The notes below the pieces were generated by a model that saw only the letters and a list, made by a program, of their open reading frames with translations, was not told the DNA's origin and did no database searches. This document shows, piece by piece, positions 28,101-36,112 of a DNA stretch of 64,000 bases. Made by a program: the position numbers and the translations under genes. Where the stretch lies: contig NZ_FUXA01000006.1 of the NCBI RefSeq assembly GCF_900167085.1, forward strand, positions 124,001-188,000. Reading direction: 5' to 3'. The stretch's first letter is position 1. Each line of letters starts with the position of its first letter. Source of the DNA: Eubacterium ruminantium (lineage in GTDB: Bacteria > Bacillota > Clostridia > Lachnospirales > Lachnospiraceae).

Positions 28101-28764
28101 AAATAAGACAAATGTATTGCAGATCACAACAAGATTTGATCTTGATGGAGCCAAATACAGATGTAAGATAACCAAAAACGGATATACGATCATTTCTGAT
28201 GCCGGAGTGCTGATTATAAATCCTAAGATCACTTCTGAACCTGGTTCTGCATCTGCATATTATGGTGAAACGGCAACATTTAAAGTTGTGGCAAGAGGAA
28301 CAAATCTTAAATATCAGTGGCAGGTAAGTGGTGACAACGGAAAGAATTGGTCAAACAGCGGGTCTACCGGCAATAAAACATCTACTCTCAAAGTGATTGC
28401 AAAATCAACCAATAATGGTAAGAAGTTTAGATGTGTTATTACTGACGGTGTTAATATGATGACATCGCAGACTGTTACTATAACTTCAAAGAATAATATT
28501 ATTTCACAGCCTATTTCAAAAACAGCTAAATCAGGAGCAAAAGCTATATTTACTGTTAAGGCAAACGGAAGTAAGCTCAGTTATCAGTGGCAGATAAGTA
28601 AAGATAATGGAAAAACCTGGAAGAACAGCGGATCTACAGGTAATAAAACGGCAACACTTACTGTAAAGGCTGAAACAAGATTAAACGGTACAAAATACAG
28701 ATGTGTTGTCACAAACGGTACAGTTAAAATAAATTCAAATGTTGCAATTTTAACTGTAAAGTAA
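25156..28764 (+). CDS. Large secreted modular protein: 7 unknown repeats plus 4 Ig-like domains
   Basis: A 1202-residue exported protein. Signal peptide MKKLRKFLAMILSAALIVGTINVKAYA, cleavage near 27. Residues about 35-835 consist of seven repeats of 110-118 residues, each with a VxxxxxIxEG opening, an aromatic YNxxPxxIxV strand, a GNxWDVxxxL helix, a WxAGxxxV turn and an IxxxPI end; copies 4 and 5 are closest. I do not recognise this domain. Residues about 836-1202 are four Ig-like domains of about 90 residues, each with YQWQxSKDNGKxWxNSGSTGNKT and a YxCxVT strand. No LPXTG or other anchor is visible, so it may be released or held by protein contacts. Probably an adhesin or matrix component; the partner is unknown. 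Confidence 0.8.
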   Translation: MKKLRKFLAMILSAALIVGTINVKAYAKENDDLNSLISNITLGNTVILEGDKYESGPEEYRYRFDPSSLEIELSTGEVFKNDGPYGSIWDVQEQFRHAMIDKYPEVNFSFVCEDIYGDKTDLDVGEYNVNYYVYADDEIIATGQYSFEIVENDIEAVRLEDKTLVEGKTQERWDDKLDQSYNVYDVSPSGVTIETSSHGIYSGNFYDTIDEFQKDYGLTSVSRDVYDDYQSVDQSLGLGDYYFHVLFAGQSYEYSASIINNPITSIQISDKVYLEGEYETRDEYFVNDESVKYDWYAYNTWPEYIKVTAGNVTYEGNYDEVSDKIKKDYPYMDTGFWNDDGNQEVDKLWGAGQHTVKFKFLELEGTYEIVIKANPIDHIVVQDFEILEGNTRTEKEYWDNDERIELDWERYNVEPEKIDVYLKDDTVISGNVWDVRDRLEDIYKLKFDTGFDDDQTPTNIWEAGTEHAVRLFMGPVSCGYKVKILESPIANVVVNDKTIIEGDVHKEYEYWVDGERYEYEWEKYNVDPGEIIVTLKDGTQITGNAWDLGQQLSDQFGLKFDVYTNDDQTPSNIWEAGKTYPVTLKFGSVSCNYSVSIIKSPLKNVTILGDVYMLDDDYEVITEYNGDKEITYKKYNYWPDEIEVELVNAVNGKSKISGRTDDVIDELASIYECDRRDISAYTIDGQADGESFEMGENTVSFKILGKSAEFKVVIIKNIIDKLTVGDGYCDIKDKTVLYSYFDKDEKEVFEQFDGYFVMPEKAKIFYTDNTSFEGNLQEVYDDLIAKYNITNGFLHINNSVVTNQRPDNSWDKAGSYDAVFYFGNFVCPFNIIIYDGIQPDAFMIISSPIDTTAFEGDYANFSVEAQGENISYQWMLSKDGGKNWTNSSATGSKSKTVKVLAKESNSGYLYKCVVKSGNETLETDPVILIVDSNIASSVSSYETCAGDTVKFKVKLNSPNNASYQWQISKDNGKSWKDSGSTGNKTNVLQITTRFDLDGAKYRCKITKNGYTIISDAGVLIINPKITSEPGSASAYYGETATFKVVARGTNLKYQWQVSGDNGKNWSNSGSTGNKTSTLKVIAKSTNNGKKFRCVITDGVNMMTSQTVTITSKNNIISQPISKTAKSGAKAIFTVKANGSKLSYQWQISKDNGKTWKNSGSTGNKTATLTVKAETRLNGTKYRCVVTNGTVKINSNVAILTVK
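28050..28645 (+). repeat. DNA repeats coding the Ig-like domain core
   Basis: The block coding YQWQxSxDNGKxWxxSGSTGNKT recurs near 28050, 28312 and 28580 with long near-identical stretches (for example TATCAGTGGCAG and CAGCGG.TCTAC.GG). A more diverged copy lies near 27770. Such similarity permits recombination that changes domain number. Confidence 0.7.
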
Positions 28765-28793
28765 TAAGATAATCAATGTTTTTGTTTTCTTTG

Positions 28794-28836
28794 GCCCGGG
28801 TGCTAACTTATTCATTTAAGTGGTGCCCGGGTTTTT
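28794..28836 (+). terminator. Intrinsic terminator after the secreted protein gene
   Basis: A GC-rich stem GCCCGGGTGC.../...GTGCCCGGG with an inner ACTTA/TAAGT pairing and a T5 tail. Confidence 0.85.
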
Positions 28837-28846
28837 AAATTTGAAG

Positions 28847-28875
28847 TTGAAAAAAATGAGCAAAAGTAATACAAT
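28847..28875 (+). promoter_or_regulatory. Promoter of the carboxyl-transfer operon
   Basis: TTGAAA (28847-28852), a 17-bp spacer and TACAAT (28870-28875), about 80 bp before the first gene. Confidence 0.6.
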
Positions 28876-28956
28876 ATACTAGGCGAAAATTGGGTCTGTA
28901 GTTATGTGAAAATATAGTTACAGAATCTGGTAATATAACAATAATGGAGGACTGAA

Positions 28957-30378
28957 ATGAGTAATCAAGGTTTATCAGCGAGTGAGCGTATTGCCTGCTT
29001 ACTTGATGATTCAAGTTTTGTTGAAGTTGGTGCTTATGTAGAAGCCAGAAGTACAGATTTCAACATTCCAAATTGCGAAACACCTAAGGATGGAGTCATT
29101 ACAGGTTATGGCCTTATCGGCAATAAGCTTGTATATGTTTACAGCCAGGATGCAAGTGTTCTTGGTGGAGCTGTAGGTGAAATGCATGCAAAGAAGATTT
29201 CCAACATCTACAATATGGCAATGAAAGTTGGAGCGCCTGTAATTGGTCTTATTGATTCAGCCGGAATCAGACTTCAGGAAGCAACAGATGCACTTAATGC
29301 ATTCAGCAGACTTTATCTTAAGCAGACAATGGCTTCAGGAGTTATCCCACAGGTAACCGCCATTTTTGGTAACTGCGGTGGTGGTGCGGCGATAATACCT
29401 GCATTATCTGACTTTACATACATGACAAAGAATAATTCAAAGCTCTTTGTTAACAGTCCTAATGCTCTTGCAGATAATTATACTGAGAAGCTTGATACTG
29501 CCGGAGCTGCATATCTTAGTGAGAATACATCTTTGGTTGATAATGCATTCGATACAGAAGAAGAGGTTCTTGGTGAGATCAGAAACCTTATAAGCATTAT
29601 CCCATCAAATAACGTTGAAACAGCTATCAATGAAAATGATGACGATCTCAACAGAATCATACCTAACCTTGATGGTTTTGCTGATGATGCGAGAGCTGTT
29701 CTTCAAAATATTTCCGACAATTCACTTTTTGTAGAAATTAAGAAGGATTTTGCAAAAGACATGGTAGTAGGATTTATTTCACTTGGCGGCGCTACAGTAG
29801 GTTGTGTTGCTAACCAGGTTAAGGACGGTGGAAAAGCTCTTACAACAAATGGCGCAAAGAAGGCTGCAAAGTTTGTTAACTTCTGCGATTCATTCAATAT
29901 ACCTGTACTTTCTCTTACAAATGTTGAGGGATATGCTTCAACAGTTGAAGAGGCAGGAACAATTGCACCTGCAGCAGCAGAACTTTCTTACGCTTTCGCA
30001 AATGCAACAGTTCCAAAGGTAAATCTTGTTATCGGTAATGCATTCGGATCTGCATATACTGTAATGAACAGCAAGGCTCTTGGTGCTGATATCGTTTACG
30101 CTTGGCCAAATGCTAAGATCGGTATGATGGATGCAGAGATGGCTGTTAAGATCATGTATGCTTCAGAACTTGAAGCTGCTACAGACAAGCAGGCATTTAT
30201 CTCAGAGAAGATTGCTGAATATAACAATGTTCAGAGCAGTGTATTAGCTGCTGCTAAACGTGGTTATGTCGATGATATCATTGAGCCTGATGCTACAAGA
30301 AAGAGAATAATTGCGTCACTTATCATGCTTGCAACAAAGGATGAGCAGAGACCATTCAAAAAACATTCCAGCCTGTAA
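28957..30378 (+). CDS. Acyl-CoA carboxyltransferase subunit (methylmalonyl/propionyl-CoA type)
   Basis: Carboxyltransferase of the crotonase superfold that moves CO2 between biotin and an acyl-CoA. Its 473 residues have two related halves: N-half GLIDSAGIRLQEATDALNAF and NCGGGAAIIPALSDF; C-half TNVEGYASTVEEAG, NAFGSAYTVMNSKALGAD and MMDAEMAVKIMYA. It resembles MmdA (decarboxylase alpha) or the 12S transcarboxylase subunit rather than AccA/AccD. It is shorter than the usual 510 or so residues. AATGGAGGAC is the ribosome site. As first gene of a five-gene operon with OadG-, BCCP-, OadB- and OadA-type partners, it would share the biotin carrier with the second carboxyltransferase at the operon end. 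Confidence 0.88.
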   Translation: MSNQGLSASERIACLLDDSSFVEVGAYVEARSTDFNIPNCETPKDGVITGYGLIGNKLVYVYSQDASVLGGAVGEMHAKKISNIYNMAMKVGAPVIGLIDSAGIRLQEATDALNAFSRLYLKQTMASGVIPQVTAIFGNCGGGAAIIPALSDFTYMTKNNSKLFVNSPNALADNYTEKLDTAGAAYLSENTSLVDNAFDTEEEVLGEIRNLISIIPSNNVETAINENDDDLNRIIPNLDGFADDARAVLQNISDNSLFVEIKKDFAKDMVVGFISLGGATVGCVANQVKDGGKALTTNGAKKAAKFVNFCDSFNIPVLSLTNVEGYASTVEEAGTIAPAAAELSYAFANATVPKVNLVIGNAFGSAYTVMNSKALGADIVYAWPNAKIGMMDAEMAVKIMYASELEAATDKQAFISEKIAEYNNVQSSVLAAAKRGYVDDIIEPDATRKRIIASLIMLATKDEQRPFKKHSSL

Positions 30379-30420
30379 AATCTAGGTTTTATGATATTGC
30401 AGAAGAGAAAGGGTTAAAAA

Positions 30421-31359
30421 ATGAAGAAAAGACTATTACTCATTTTAAGCTTAGTTATGCTCCTTTCACTTGCAGGATGTAAGAGTTCTGATGATGGAAA
30501 GCCATTTGATTATAATGAAAATATTATGGCAACGATGACCGCAAGCTACATTAACCAGTTTAAAGATGTAACAGGTGATGAAGCTGAATATTATATGACA
30601 AAAGGTACAGAACTTGAATCCAGCTTGGTTAAAGGTTTTAATCAGTTAGAGTCAACTGATAAGGTTGGAGCATTTGTAACTATTCCGGGTGGCGGAAGTG
30701 CAGAACAGGCTAAGTTTAAAAACGGATCAAGTAATGATATTTTATGTACTGTAAGATGTACATATGAGAACAGAGATGTTGATGTTACTGTTTCATTTGT
30801 AAAAAATCTTGAGTACTATAAAGAAACAGCTGCTTTTCGCAGACAGTTAGAAGCATATTGCAAGGATAATCAGATCGATCCTGATGAAGCTGCAAAAGAA
30901 AGCGGATATGAGAGTTTTGATGAATTTATTGATGCACAAATGCTTCAGCAGGGTATTTATCCTTACACACCTGTTCAGGGTGAAGTATCTGCGGTATACA
31001 GTAAGAGTGAACTTCTTAAGAAAGCCGGAGCAAATACAGCTATCGGTATGAGTACAGTATTCTGTGCACTTATATTTATTTCATTTATTATCTCTCTTCT
31101 TAAGTTTGTTCCAATGCTTTTCAATCCTGACCGTAAGAAGAAAGCGGCAGCTGAGGTTGGAAAAGTTGTAAATAAACCTGAAGAGATAATTCCGGAGAAG
31201 GTTGCTGAACCGGTTATCGATAATGAAAATCTTGCATCTGACGATGAACTTGTTGCTGTAATTACTGCAGCACTTTATGCAGCATTATCAGATGAGAGTA
31301 AAACAAATGCAATCAGCAAGGACAAACTTGTTGTTAGATCAATCAGAAGAGTAAGATAA
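30421..31359 (+). CDS. OadG-family decarboxylase gamma subunit fused to an extracytoplasmic lipoprotein domain
   Basis: A 312-residue protein. The N-terminus is a lipoprotein signal (LLILSLVMLLSLAGC, lipobox LAGC with Cys20). About 190 residues of outside domain follow, then one membrane span, NTAIGMSTVFCALIFISFIISLLKF (about 204-228), and a short cytoplasmic tail ending SKDKLVVRSIRRVR, as in OadG-type gamma subunits. Classical OadG is only about 80-120 residues with no lipoprotein region. The gamma subunit assembles the Na+ pump complex and binds the alpha-subunit carboxyltransferase. The outer domain's role is unknown. Confidence 0.78.
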   Translation: MKKRLLLILSLVMLLSLAGCKSSDDGKPFDYNENIMATMTASYINQFKDVTGDEAEYYMTKGTELESSLVKGFNQLESTDKVGAFVTIPGGGSAEQAKFKNGSSNDILCTVRCTYENRDVDVTVSFVKNLEYYKETAAFRRQLEAYCKDNQIDPDEAAKESGYESFDEFIDAQMLQQGIYPYTPVQGEVSAVYSKSELLKKAGANTAIGMSTVFCALIFISFIISLLKFVPMLFNPDRKKKAAAEVGKVVNKPEEIIPEKVAEPVIDNENLASDDELVAVITAALYAALSDESKTNAISKDKLVVRSIRRVR

Positions 31360-31376
31360 TCAGGAGGATTATTATA

Positions 31377-31760
31377 ATGAAGAATTATAGAATTACAGTA
31401 AATGGTACAACATATGATGTAGCTGTAGAAGAAGCAGATGGATCAGCAGTTTCAGCAGCTCCAGCTCCGAAGGCAGCAGCTCCTGCACCAAAGGCAGCAG
31501 CTCCAGCTCCAAAGCCTGCAGCACCTGCAGCATCTGGTAGCGCAGGTAGCGTAGTAGTAGCAGCTCCAATGCCTGGAAAGATTCTTGGTGTTAAGGTTGA
31601 CAGTGGTAAGGCAGTTAAGAAGGGTGAAGTTCTTCTTATCCTTGAAGCTATGAAGATGGAAAATGAGATCGTTGCACCTCAGGATGGAACAGTAGCATCT
31701 GTTAATGTTCAGGTTGGCTCTCAGGTTGAAGCCGGCGATACACTTGTAACACTTAACTAA
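31377..31760 (+). CDS. Biotin carboxyl carrier protein of the decarboxylase complex
   Basis: A 127-residue biotinyl protein. N-terminal strand region MKNYRITVNGTTYDVAVEE, then a flexible Ala/Pro/Lys linker (about residues 27-57, three APAPKAA-type units), then the biotinyl domain with the EAMKMEN motif whose second Lys is biotinylated. Corresponds to MmdC or the 1.3S transcarboxylase subunit. A strong CAGGAGG site lies upstream. It moves CO2 between the carboxyltransferases and the membrane beta subunit. Confidence 0.94.
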   Translation: MKNYRITVNGTTYDVAVEEADGSAVSAAPAPKAAAPAPKAAAPAPKPAAPAASGSAGSVVVAAPMPGKILGVKVDSGKAVKKGEVLLILEAMKMENEIVAPQDGTVASVNVQVGSQVEAGDTLVTLN

Positions 31761-31808
31761 TATAAGTTGTTAATTGTATTGCGGTAGATATCCAGAGGAG
31801 GTAAAGAA

Positions 31809-32930
31809 ATGCTCGATATATTAAAAAATTTGGCAGATCAGACAGGCTTTGCTACTCTTGGCTGGAAGAATTACGTGATGTTACTCATTGCATTTTTCTT
31901 CATGTATCTTGCAATAGCTAAAGGGTTTGAGCCTCTCTTGCTCGTTCCTATCTCTTTCGGTATGTTCCTTGTGAATATGTTCCCAAGTATTATCGAAGAG
32001 GGCGGATTATTACATTATTTCTATAAACTTGATGAGTGGAGTATTCTTCCTTCACTTATATTCATGGGCGTTGGTGCTATGACAGACTTTGGTCCGCTTA
32101 TCGCTTACCCACCAAGTTTTATACTCGGTGCAGCCGCTCAGTTTGGTATTTATGGTGCTTACTTCCTTGCAATCGTTCTTGGATTCACAGGAAAAGAAGC
32201 AGCAGCTATTTCAATCATCGGTGGTGCGGATGGTCCTACATCAATCTTCCTTGCAGGAAAGCTTGGTATGGGTAGTACACTTCTCGGACCGATAGCCGTG
32301 GCGGCGTACTCATACATGTCGCTGGTACCTGTTATCCAGCCACCTGTTATGAAGCTTCTTACTACAGAAAAGGAAAGACTTATCAAGATGCCACAGCTTA
32401 GAAAAGTTACAAAGCTTGAGAAGATTCTTTTCCCAATCATTGTTACTCTTGTAGTAGTTATGATCCTTCCGACAACAGCTCCACTTGTTGGTATGCTTAT
32501 GCTCGGAAACCTCTTTAGAGAGAGTGGTGTTGTTAAACAGCTTACAGAAACATCTTCAAATGCACTTATGTATATAGTAGTTATCCTTCTTGGTACATCA
32601 GTTGGTGCTACAACAAGTGCTGAAGCATTCCTTAAGCCAACAACACTTAAGATAGTTGTTCTCGGACTTGTTGCATTTATCCTTGGTACGGCCATGGGTG
32701 TCGTGTTCGGTAAGATAATGTGCAAAGTCACGCACGGCAAGGTTAATCCGCTTATAGGTTCTGCCGGAGTTTCAGCGGTTCCTATGGCTGCCAGAGTTTC
32801 ACAGAAGGTTGCTGCAGAATATGATCCTACAAACTTCCTTCTTATGAATGCGATGGGTCCTAATGTTGCCGGAGTTATCGGTACTGCAGTTGCTGCCGGT
32901 TCATTTATGGCGATATTTAATGTTCACTAA
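31809..32930 (+). CDS. oadB: Sodium-translocating decarboxylase subunit beta
   Basis: Integral membrane subunit that decarboxylates carboxybiotin and exports Na+. It has 373 residues with about nine or more hydrophobic helices. Family blocks visible are FMGVGAMTDFGPLIAYP, GGADGPTSIFLAGKLG (the conserved Asp in the first half, Na+ site region), GNLFRESGVVKQL and MNAMGPNVAGVIGTAVAAG at the end. OadB, MmdB and GcdB cannot be separated by sequence alone; neighbours decide. Ribosome site AGAGGAGG. Confidence 0.93.
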   Translation: MLDILKNLADQTGFATLGWKNYVMLLIAFFFMYLAIAKGFEPLLLVPISFGMFLVNMFPSIIEEGGLLHYFYKLDEWSILPSLIFMGVGAMTDFGPLIAYPPSFILGAAAQFGIYGAYFLAIVLGFTGKEAAAISIIGGADGPTSIFLAGKLGMGSTLLGPIAVAAYSYMSLVPVIQPPVMKLLTTEKERLIKMPQLRKVTKLEKILFPIIVTLVVVMILPTTAPLVGMLMLGNLFRESGVVKQLTETSSNALMYIVVILLGTSVGATTSAEAFLKPTTLKIVVLGLVAFILGTAMGVVFGKIMCKVTHGKVNPLIGSAGVSAVPMAARVSQKVAAEYDPTNFLLMNAMGPNVAGVIGTAVAAGSFMAIFNVH

Positions 32931-33021
32931 TCCTGATGGGAATTTAATTTTGTTATAAATAAATCTAATGTGACTTTTAAATTGATCTGGATAAATAAAG
33001 ATATACAGAAAGGACAATAAA

Positions 33022-34449
33022 ATGGCTGAACAGATTAAAAAGGTTGGTATTACCGAAACTGTTCTTCGTGATGCTCATCAGTCACTTATAGCTACACGAA
33101 TGACAACAGAGGAAATGCTTCCTATTATTGATAAAATGGATAAAGTCGGATATCACTCAGTAGAGTGCTGGGGTGGTGCTACATTTGATGCATGTCTCAG
33201 ATTCCTTAAGGAAGATCCATGGGTAAGACTTAGAAAACTTAAAGATGGTTTCAAGAATACAAAGCTTCAGATGCTTTTCAGAGGACAGAATATTCTTGGT
33301 TACAACCATTATTCAGATGATGTTGTAGAATATTTCGTACAGAAGTCAATTGCAAATGGTATTGATATCATTCGTATATTTGACTGCTTAAATGACCTTC
33401 GTAACCTTGAGACAGCTGTTAAGGCTGCAAACAAGGAAGGTGGTCATGCTCAGATAGCTCTTTCATATACACTCGGTGATGCATATACTCTTGATTACTG
33501 GAAGAATATTGCTAAAGAAATCGAGGATATGGGTGCTAACTCAATCTGTATCAAGGATATGGCAGGTCTTCTTGTTCCATATGAAGCAGAGAGACTTGTT
33601 AAGGCTCTTAAGGAAGGTACATCACTTCCGATTCAGCTTCATACACATTACACATCAGGTGTTGCTGCAATGACATACCTTAAGGCTGTTGAAGCCGGAT
33701 GTGATATCATCGATACAGCTATGTCACCTATGGCAATGGGTACATCACAGCCTGCAACAGAAGTTCTTGTTGAGACATTTAAGGGAACACCTTATGACAC
33801 AGGAATCGATCAGAACCTTCTTGCAGAGATAGCTGATTACTTTGCTCCACTTCGTGATAAATATATTTCAAGCGGACTTATGAGCACAAAGGTTATGGGT
33901 GTTAATATTAAGACACTTCTTTATCAGGTACCTGGTGGTATGCTTTCAAACCTTGTTTCACAGCTTAAAGAAGCAGGACAGGATGACAAGCTTAGAGCCG
34001 TTCTTGAGGAAGTTCCTAAGGTTCGTAAAGATTTCGGTGAACCACCACTCGTAACACCATCTTCACAGATCGTTGGTACACAGGCAGTTCTTAATGTTCT
34101 TTACGGAAATGGTGGAGAAGGCGCTGACAGATATAAGATGTTTACACAGCAGTCTAAGGACCTTCTCGCAGGTAAGTATGGACAGACAGTTAAGCCATTC
34201 AACAAGGAAGTTCAGAAGAAGGCTATCGGCGATGTTGAACCTATAACATGCAGACCGGCAGATAATATTCCGGCTATGCTTCCTGAATTTGAGAAGAAGG
34301 TTGCTCCTTACAAGCAGCAGGATGAGGACGTTCTTTCATACGCACTCTTCCCACAGGTTGCTACTGAATTCTTCAAGTACAGAGATGCACAGCAGAAGAA
34401 GATTGATACAACTGTAGCGGATACAGATGCAAAAGCTTATCCTGTATAA
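33022..34449 (+). CDS. oadA: Oxaloacetate decarboxylase alpha/pyruvate carboxylase B-type carboxyltransferase
   Basis: TIM-barrel carboxyltransferase acting on oxaloacetate/pyruvate. It has 475 residues. Signatures are ITETVLRDAHQSLIATRM (metal-binding Asp), the IKDMAGLL lysine that becomes carbamylated, and LHTHYTSG with the metal-ligand histidines, followed by the PYC_OADA conserved C-terminal domain. There is no biotinyl domain at its C-terminus, so it must use the separate BCCP at 31377-31760. Equivalent to OadA without carrier or the transcarboxylase 5S subunit. Last gene of the operon. Confidence 0.93.
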   Translation: MAEQIKKVGITETVLRDAHQSLIATRMTTEEMLPIIDKMDKVGYHSVECWGGATFDACLRFLKEDPWVRLRKLKDGFKNTKLQMLFRGQNILGYNHYSDDVVEYFVQKSIANGIDIIRIFDCLNDLRNLETAVKAANKEGGHAQIALSYTLGDAYTLDYWKNIAKEIEDMGANSICIKDMAGLLVPYEAERLVKALKEGTSLPIQLHTHYTSGVAAMTYLKAVEAGCDIIDTAMSPMAMGTSQPATEVLVETFKGTPYDTGIDQNLLAEIADYFAPLRDKYISSGLMSTKVMGVNIKTLLYQVPGGMLSNLVSQLKEAGQDDKLRAVLEEVPKVRKDFGEPPLVTPSSQIVGTQAVLNVLYGNGGEGADRYKMFTQQSKDLLAGKYGQTVKPFNKEVQKKAIGDVEPITCRPADNIPAMLPEFEKKVAPYKQQDEDVLSYALFPQVATEFFKYRDAQQKKIDTTVADTDAKAYPV

Positions 34450-34460
34450 TAAATAATTAA

Positions 34461-34540
34461 ATGCTCCCTTGATATAAAAGTGTTGCAGTGCCTGTCTAAA
34501 GACAATTACTATTATCTTTTATATTTAGGGGGCATATTTT
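34461..34540 (+). terminator. Terminator of the carboxyl-transfer operon
   Basis: A long imperfect stem: ATGCTCCCTTGATATAAAAG (34461-34480) pairs with the strand 34516-34535, ending in ATTTTCT. The loop is 35 nt. Confidence 0.65.
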
Positions 34541-34606
34541 CTGGGTTTATAAATTTTTACAAGGTCGATGTATCATATCGATATATCATATCGGAAAGAA
34601 AATTAT

Positions 34607-36025
34607 ATGAAAAAAATGATAATTATAGGTGCCGGAGCTGCCGGGATGATGACAGCTGTTCACGCATCAAAAAACTATGATGTAACTATAATTGAAAAAA
34701 ATGAAAAACCGGGAAAGAAGCTCTTTATTACCGGGAAGGGAAGATGTAATGTCACTAATAATTGTGATGAAGAAACATTCCTGAAAAATGTCATAACAAA
34801 CTCTAAGTTTTTATATAGTTCAATTTATAATTATAATCAGAGTTCCGTAATGAAGGATTTTGAGAAATGGGGAGTTAAGTTAAAGACTGAAAGAGGTAAC
34901 AGAGTATTTCCTGAAAGCGACCACTCATCGGATGTTATAAAAGCACTGACTGAGCAGATGAAAAAATGTTCTGTTAAGGTTATTTATAATACTGAGGTTG
35001 TCAGGGTTATCACAGAAAAAAGAACAGAATCAAATGACTCTTCGTATGACTCTTCACATGACTCTTCACACGACTCTGTAAATTGTTTCGGTGAAGCAAA
35101 TAGAAACTCGAGTGATTTGGTTGCTATCGGGGTTGAAATCATTTCTCAAAATAGTAAGAATCGAAAAATATTAAAAGCCGATGTTATAGTTATAGCTACA
35201 GGTGGATATAGTTATCAGACCACCGGATCAACCGGTGACGGATATAAATTTGTAAAAGATATGGGTGTCGATGTTACACCGATAAGAAGCGGCCTTGTAC
35301 CTATAGTTACAAGAGAAGCTGAAGTTAAGGATCTCATGGGGCTTTCTTTAAAAAATGTTTCACTAAAAGTAACTGCTTTAAAAGAAAATTTCCCTAAACT
35401 GAAAAAGGATAAAGTTATCTTTGAAGATTTCGGAGAAATGCTTTTTACCCATTTTGGTATAAGCGGACCTTTGGTTCTTTCGGCGGCTTCATATATAAGC
35501 TTATTTGTTTATAAGGAAAGGCATAAGATGATTTCAGCAGATGAGGAAGAATCATTTATCATGGATAATAATATCTCCGGCATCAAAATGGAAATTGATC
35601 TAAAGCCTGCCTTATCTATAGATGAACTTGATAAGCGAATACTTAGAGATTTTGATGAGTTTCACAATAGAGAATTCCAGAATAGCCTGGGTAAACTTCT
35701 TCCTAGACTCCTTATACCTGTAATAGTAAAAAGAAGCGGAATTAAGGCACAGAAAAAGGTAAATGAAATTACTGCGGAAGAGAGGATAAAGTTGAGGGAT
35801 ACACTGAAGCGATTTACTCTAAATATGCATAGTTTCCGTGGCTTTAATGAGGCTATTATTACCGGTGGAGGTATTTCGGTAAAAGAGATAAATCCGCAGA
35901 CTATGGAACTGAAAAAGGTGAAAAATCTCAGGGTGGCAGGTGAGGTTATAGATGTTGATGCACTCACTGGCGGATTTAATCTGCAGATTGCATGGTCGAC
36001 TGCGAAAATTGCAGCCGAAATATAA
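34607..36025 (+). CDS. NAD(P)/FAD-dependent oxidoreductase, HI0933/BaiN-like
   Basis: Flavoprotein of the HI0933 family. The start is taken at the ATG at 34607 (MKKMIIIGAGAAGMMTA), with GGAAAG upstream; an upstream in-frame ATG at 34568 lacks a ribosome site. It has 472 residues. The FAD-binding GxGxxG is at the N-terminus, followed by KKLFITGKGRCNVTN, GGYSYQTTGSTGDGYKF and the C-terminal GGISVKEINPQTMELKKV...GFNLQIAWSTAKIAA. An Asp/Ser/His repeat (DSSYDSSHDSSHDS, coded by 12-bp units at about 35036-35083) interrupts the middle. The physiological substrate is unknown. It shares operon-like spacing with cmk, though cmk has its own -10. Confidence 0.85.
   Translation: MKKMIIIGAGAAGMMTAVHASKNYDVTIIEKNEKPGKKLFITGKGRCNVTNNCDEETFLKNVITNSKFLYSSIYNYNQSSVMKDFEKWGVKLKTERGNRVFPESDHSSDVIKALTEQMKKCSVKVIYNTEVVRVITEKRTESNDSSYDSSHDSSHDSVNCFGEANRNSSDLVAIGVEIISQNSKNRKILKADVIVIATGGYSYQTTGSTGDGYKFVKDMGVDVTPIRSGLVPIVTREAEVKDLMGLSLKNVSLKVTALKENFPKLKKDKVIFEDFGEMLFTHFGISGPLVLSAASYISLFVYKERHKMISADEEESFIMDNNISGIKMEIDLKPALSIDELDKRILRDFDEFHNREFQNSLGKLLPRLLIPVIVKRSGIKAQKKVNEITAEERIKLRDTLKRFTLNMHSFRGFNEAIITGGGISVKEINPQTMELKKVKNLRVAGEVIDVDALTGGFNLQIAWSTAKIAAEI
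35036..35083 (+). repeat. 12-bp tandem repeat inside the flavoprotein gene
   Basis: Four units of the form GACTCTTCACAT, slightly diverged, coding repeated Asp-Ser-Ser-His/Tyr. The array is in frame. Confidence 0.8.
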
Positions 36026-36063
36026 TGTTTAATAAAAAATTATTTTTTGTAATATGATATATA

Positions 36064-36072
36064 TGGTACAAT
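36064..36072 (+). promoter_or_regulatory. Extended -10 promoter of cmk
   Basis: TGGTACAAT (TGn plus TACAAT) lies 41 bp before the cmk start; the -35 region is only T-rich. Confidence 0.45.
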
Positions 36073-36112
36073 AGAAAAATGAAAAATACAAAATATTATA
36101 TGGGGGTGCGTT

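Noticed and set aside
32159-32740. 193-codon reading frame opposite oadB
   Set aside because: Its sequence is the complement of a conserved membrane protein gene; no ribosome site and no family resemblance.
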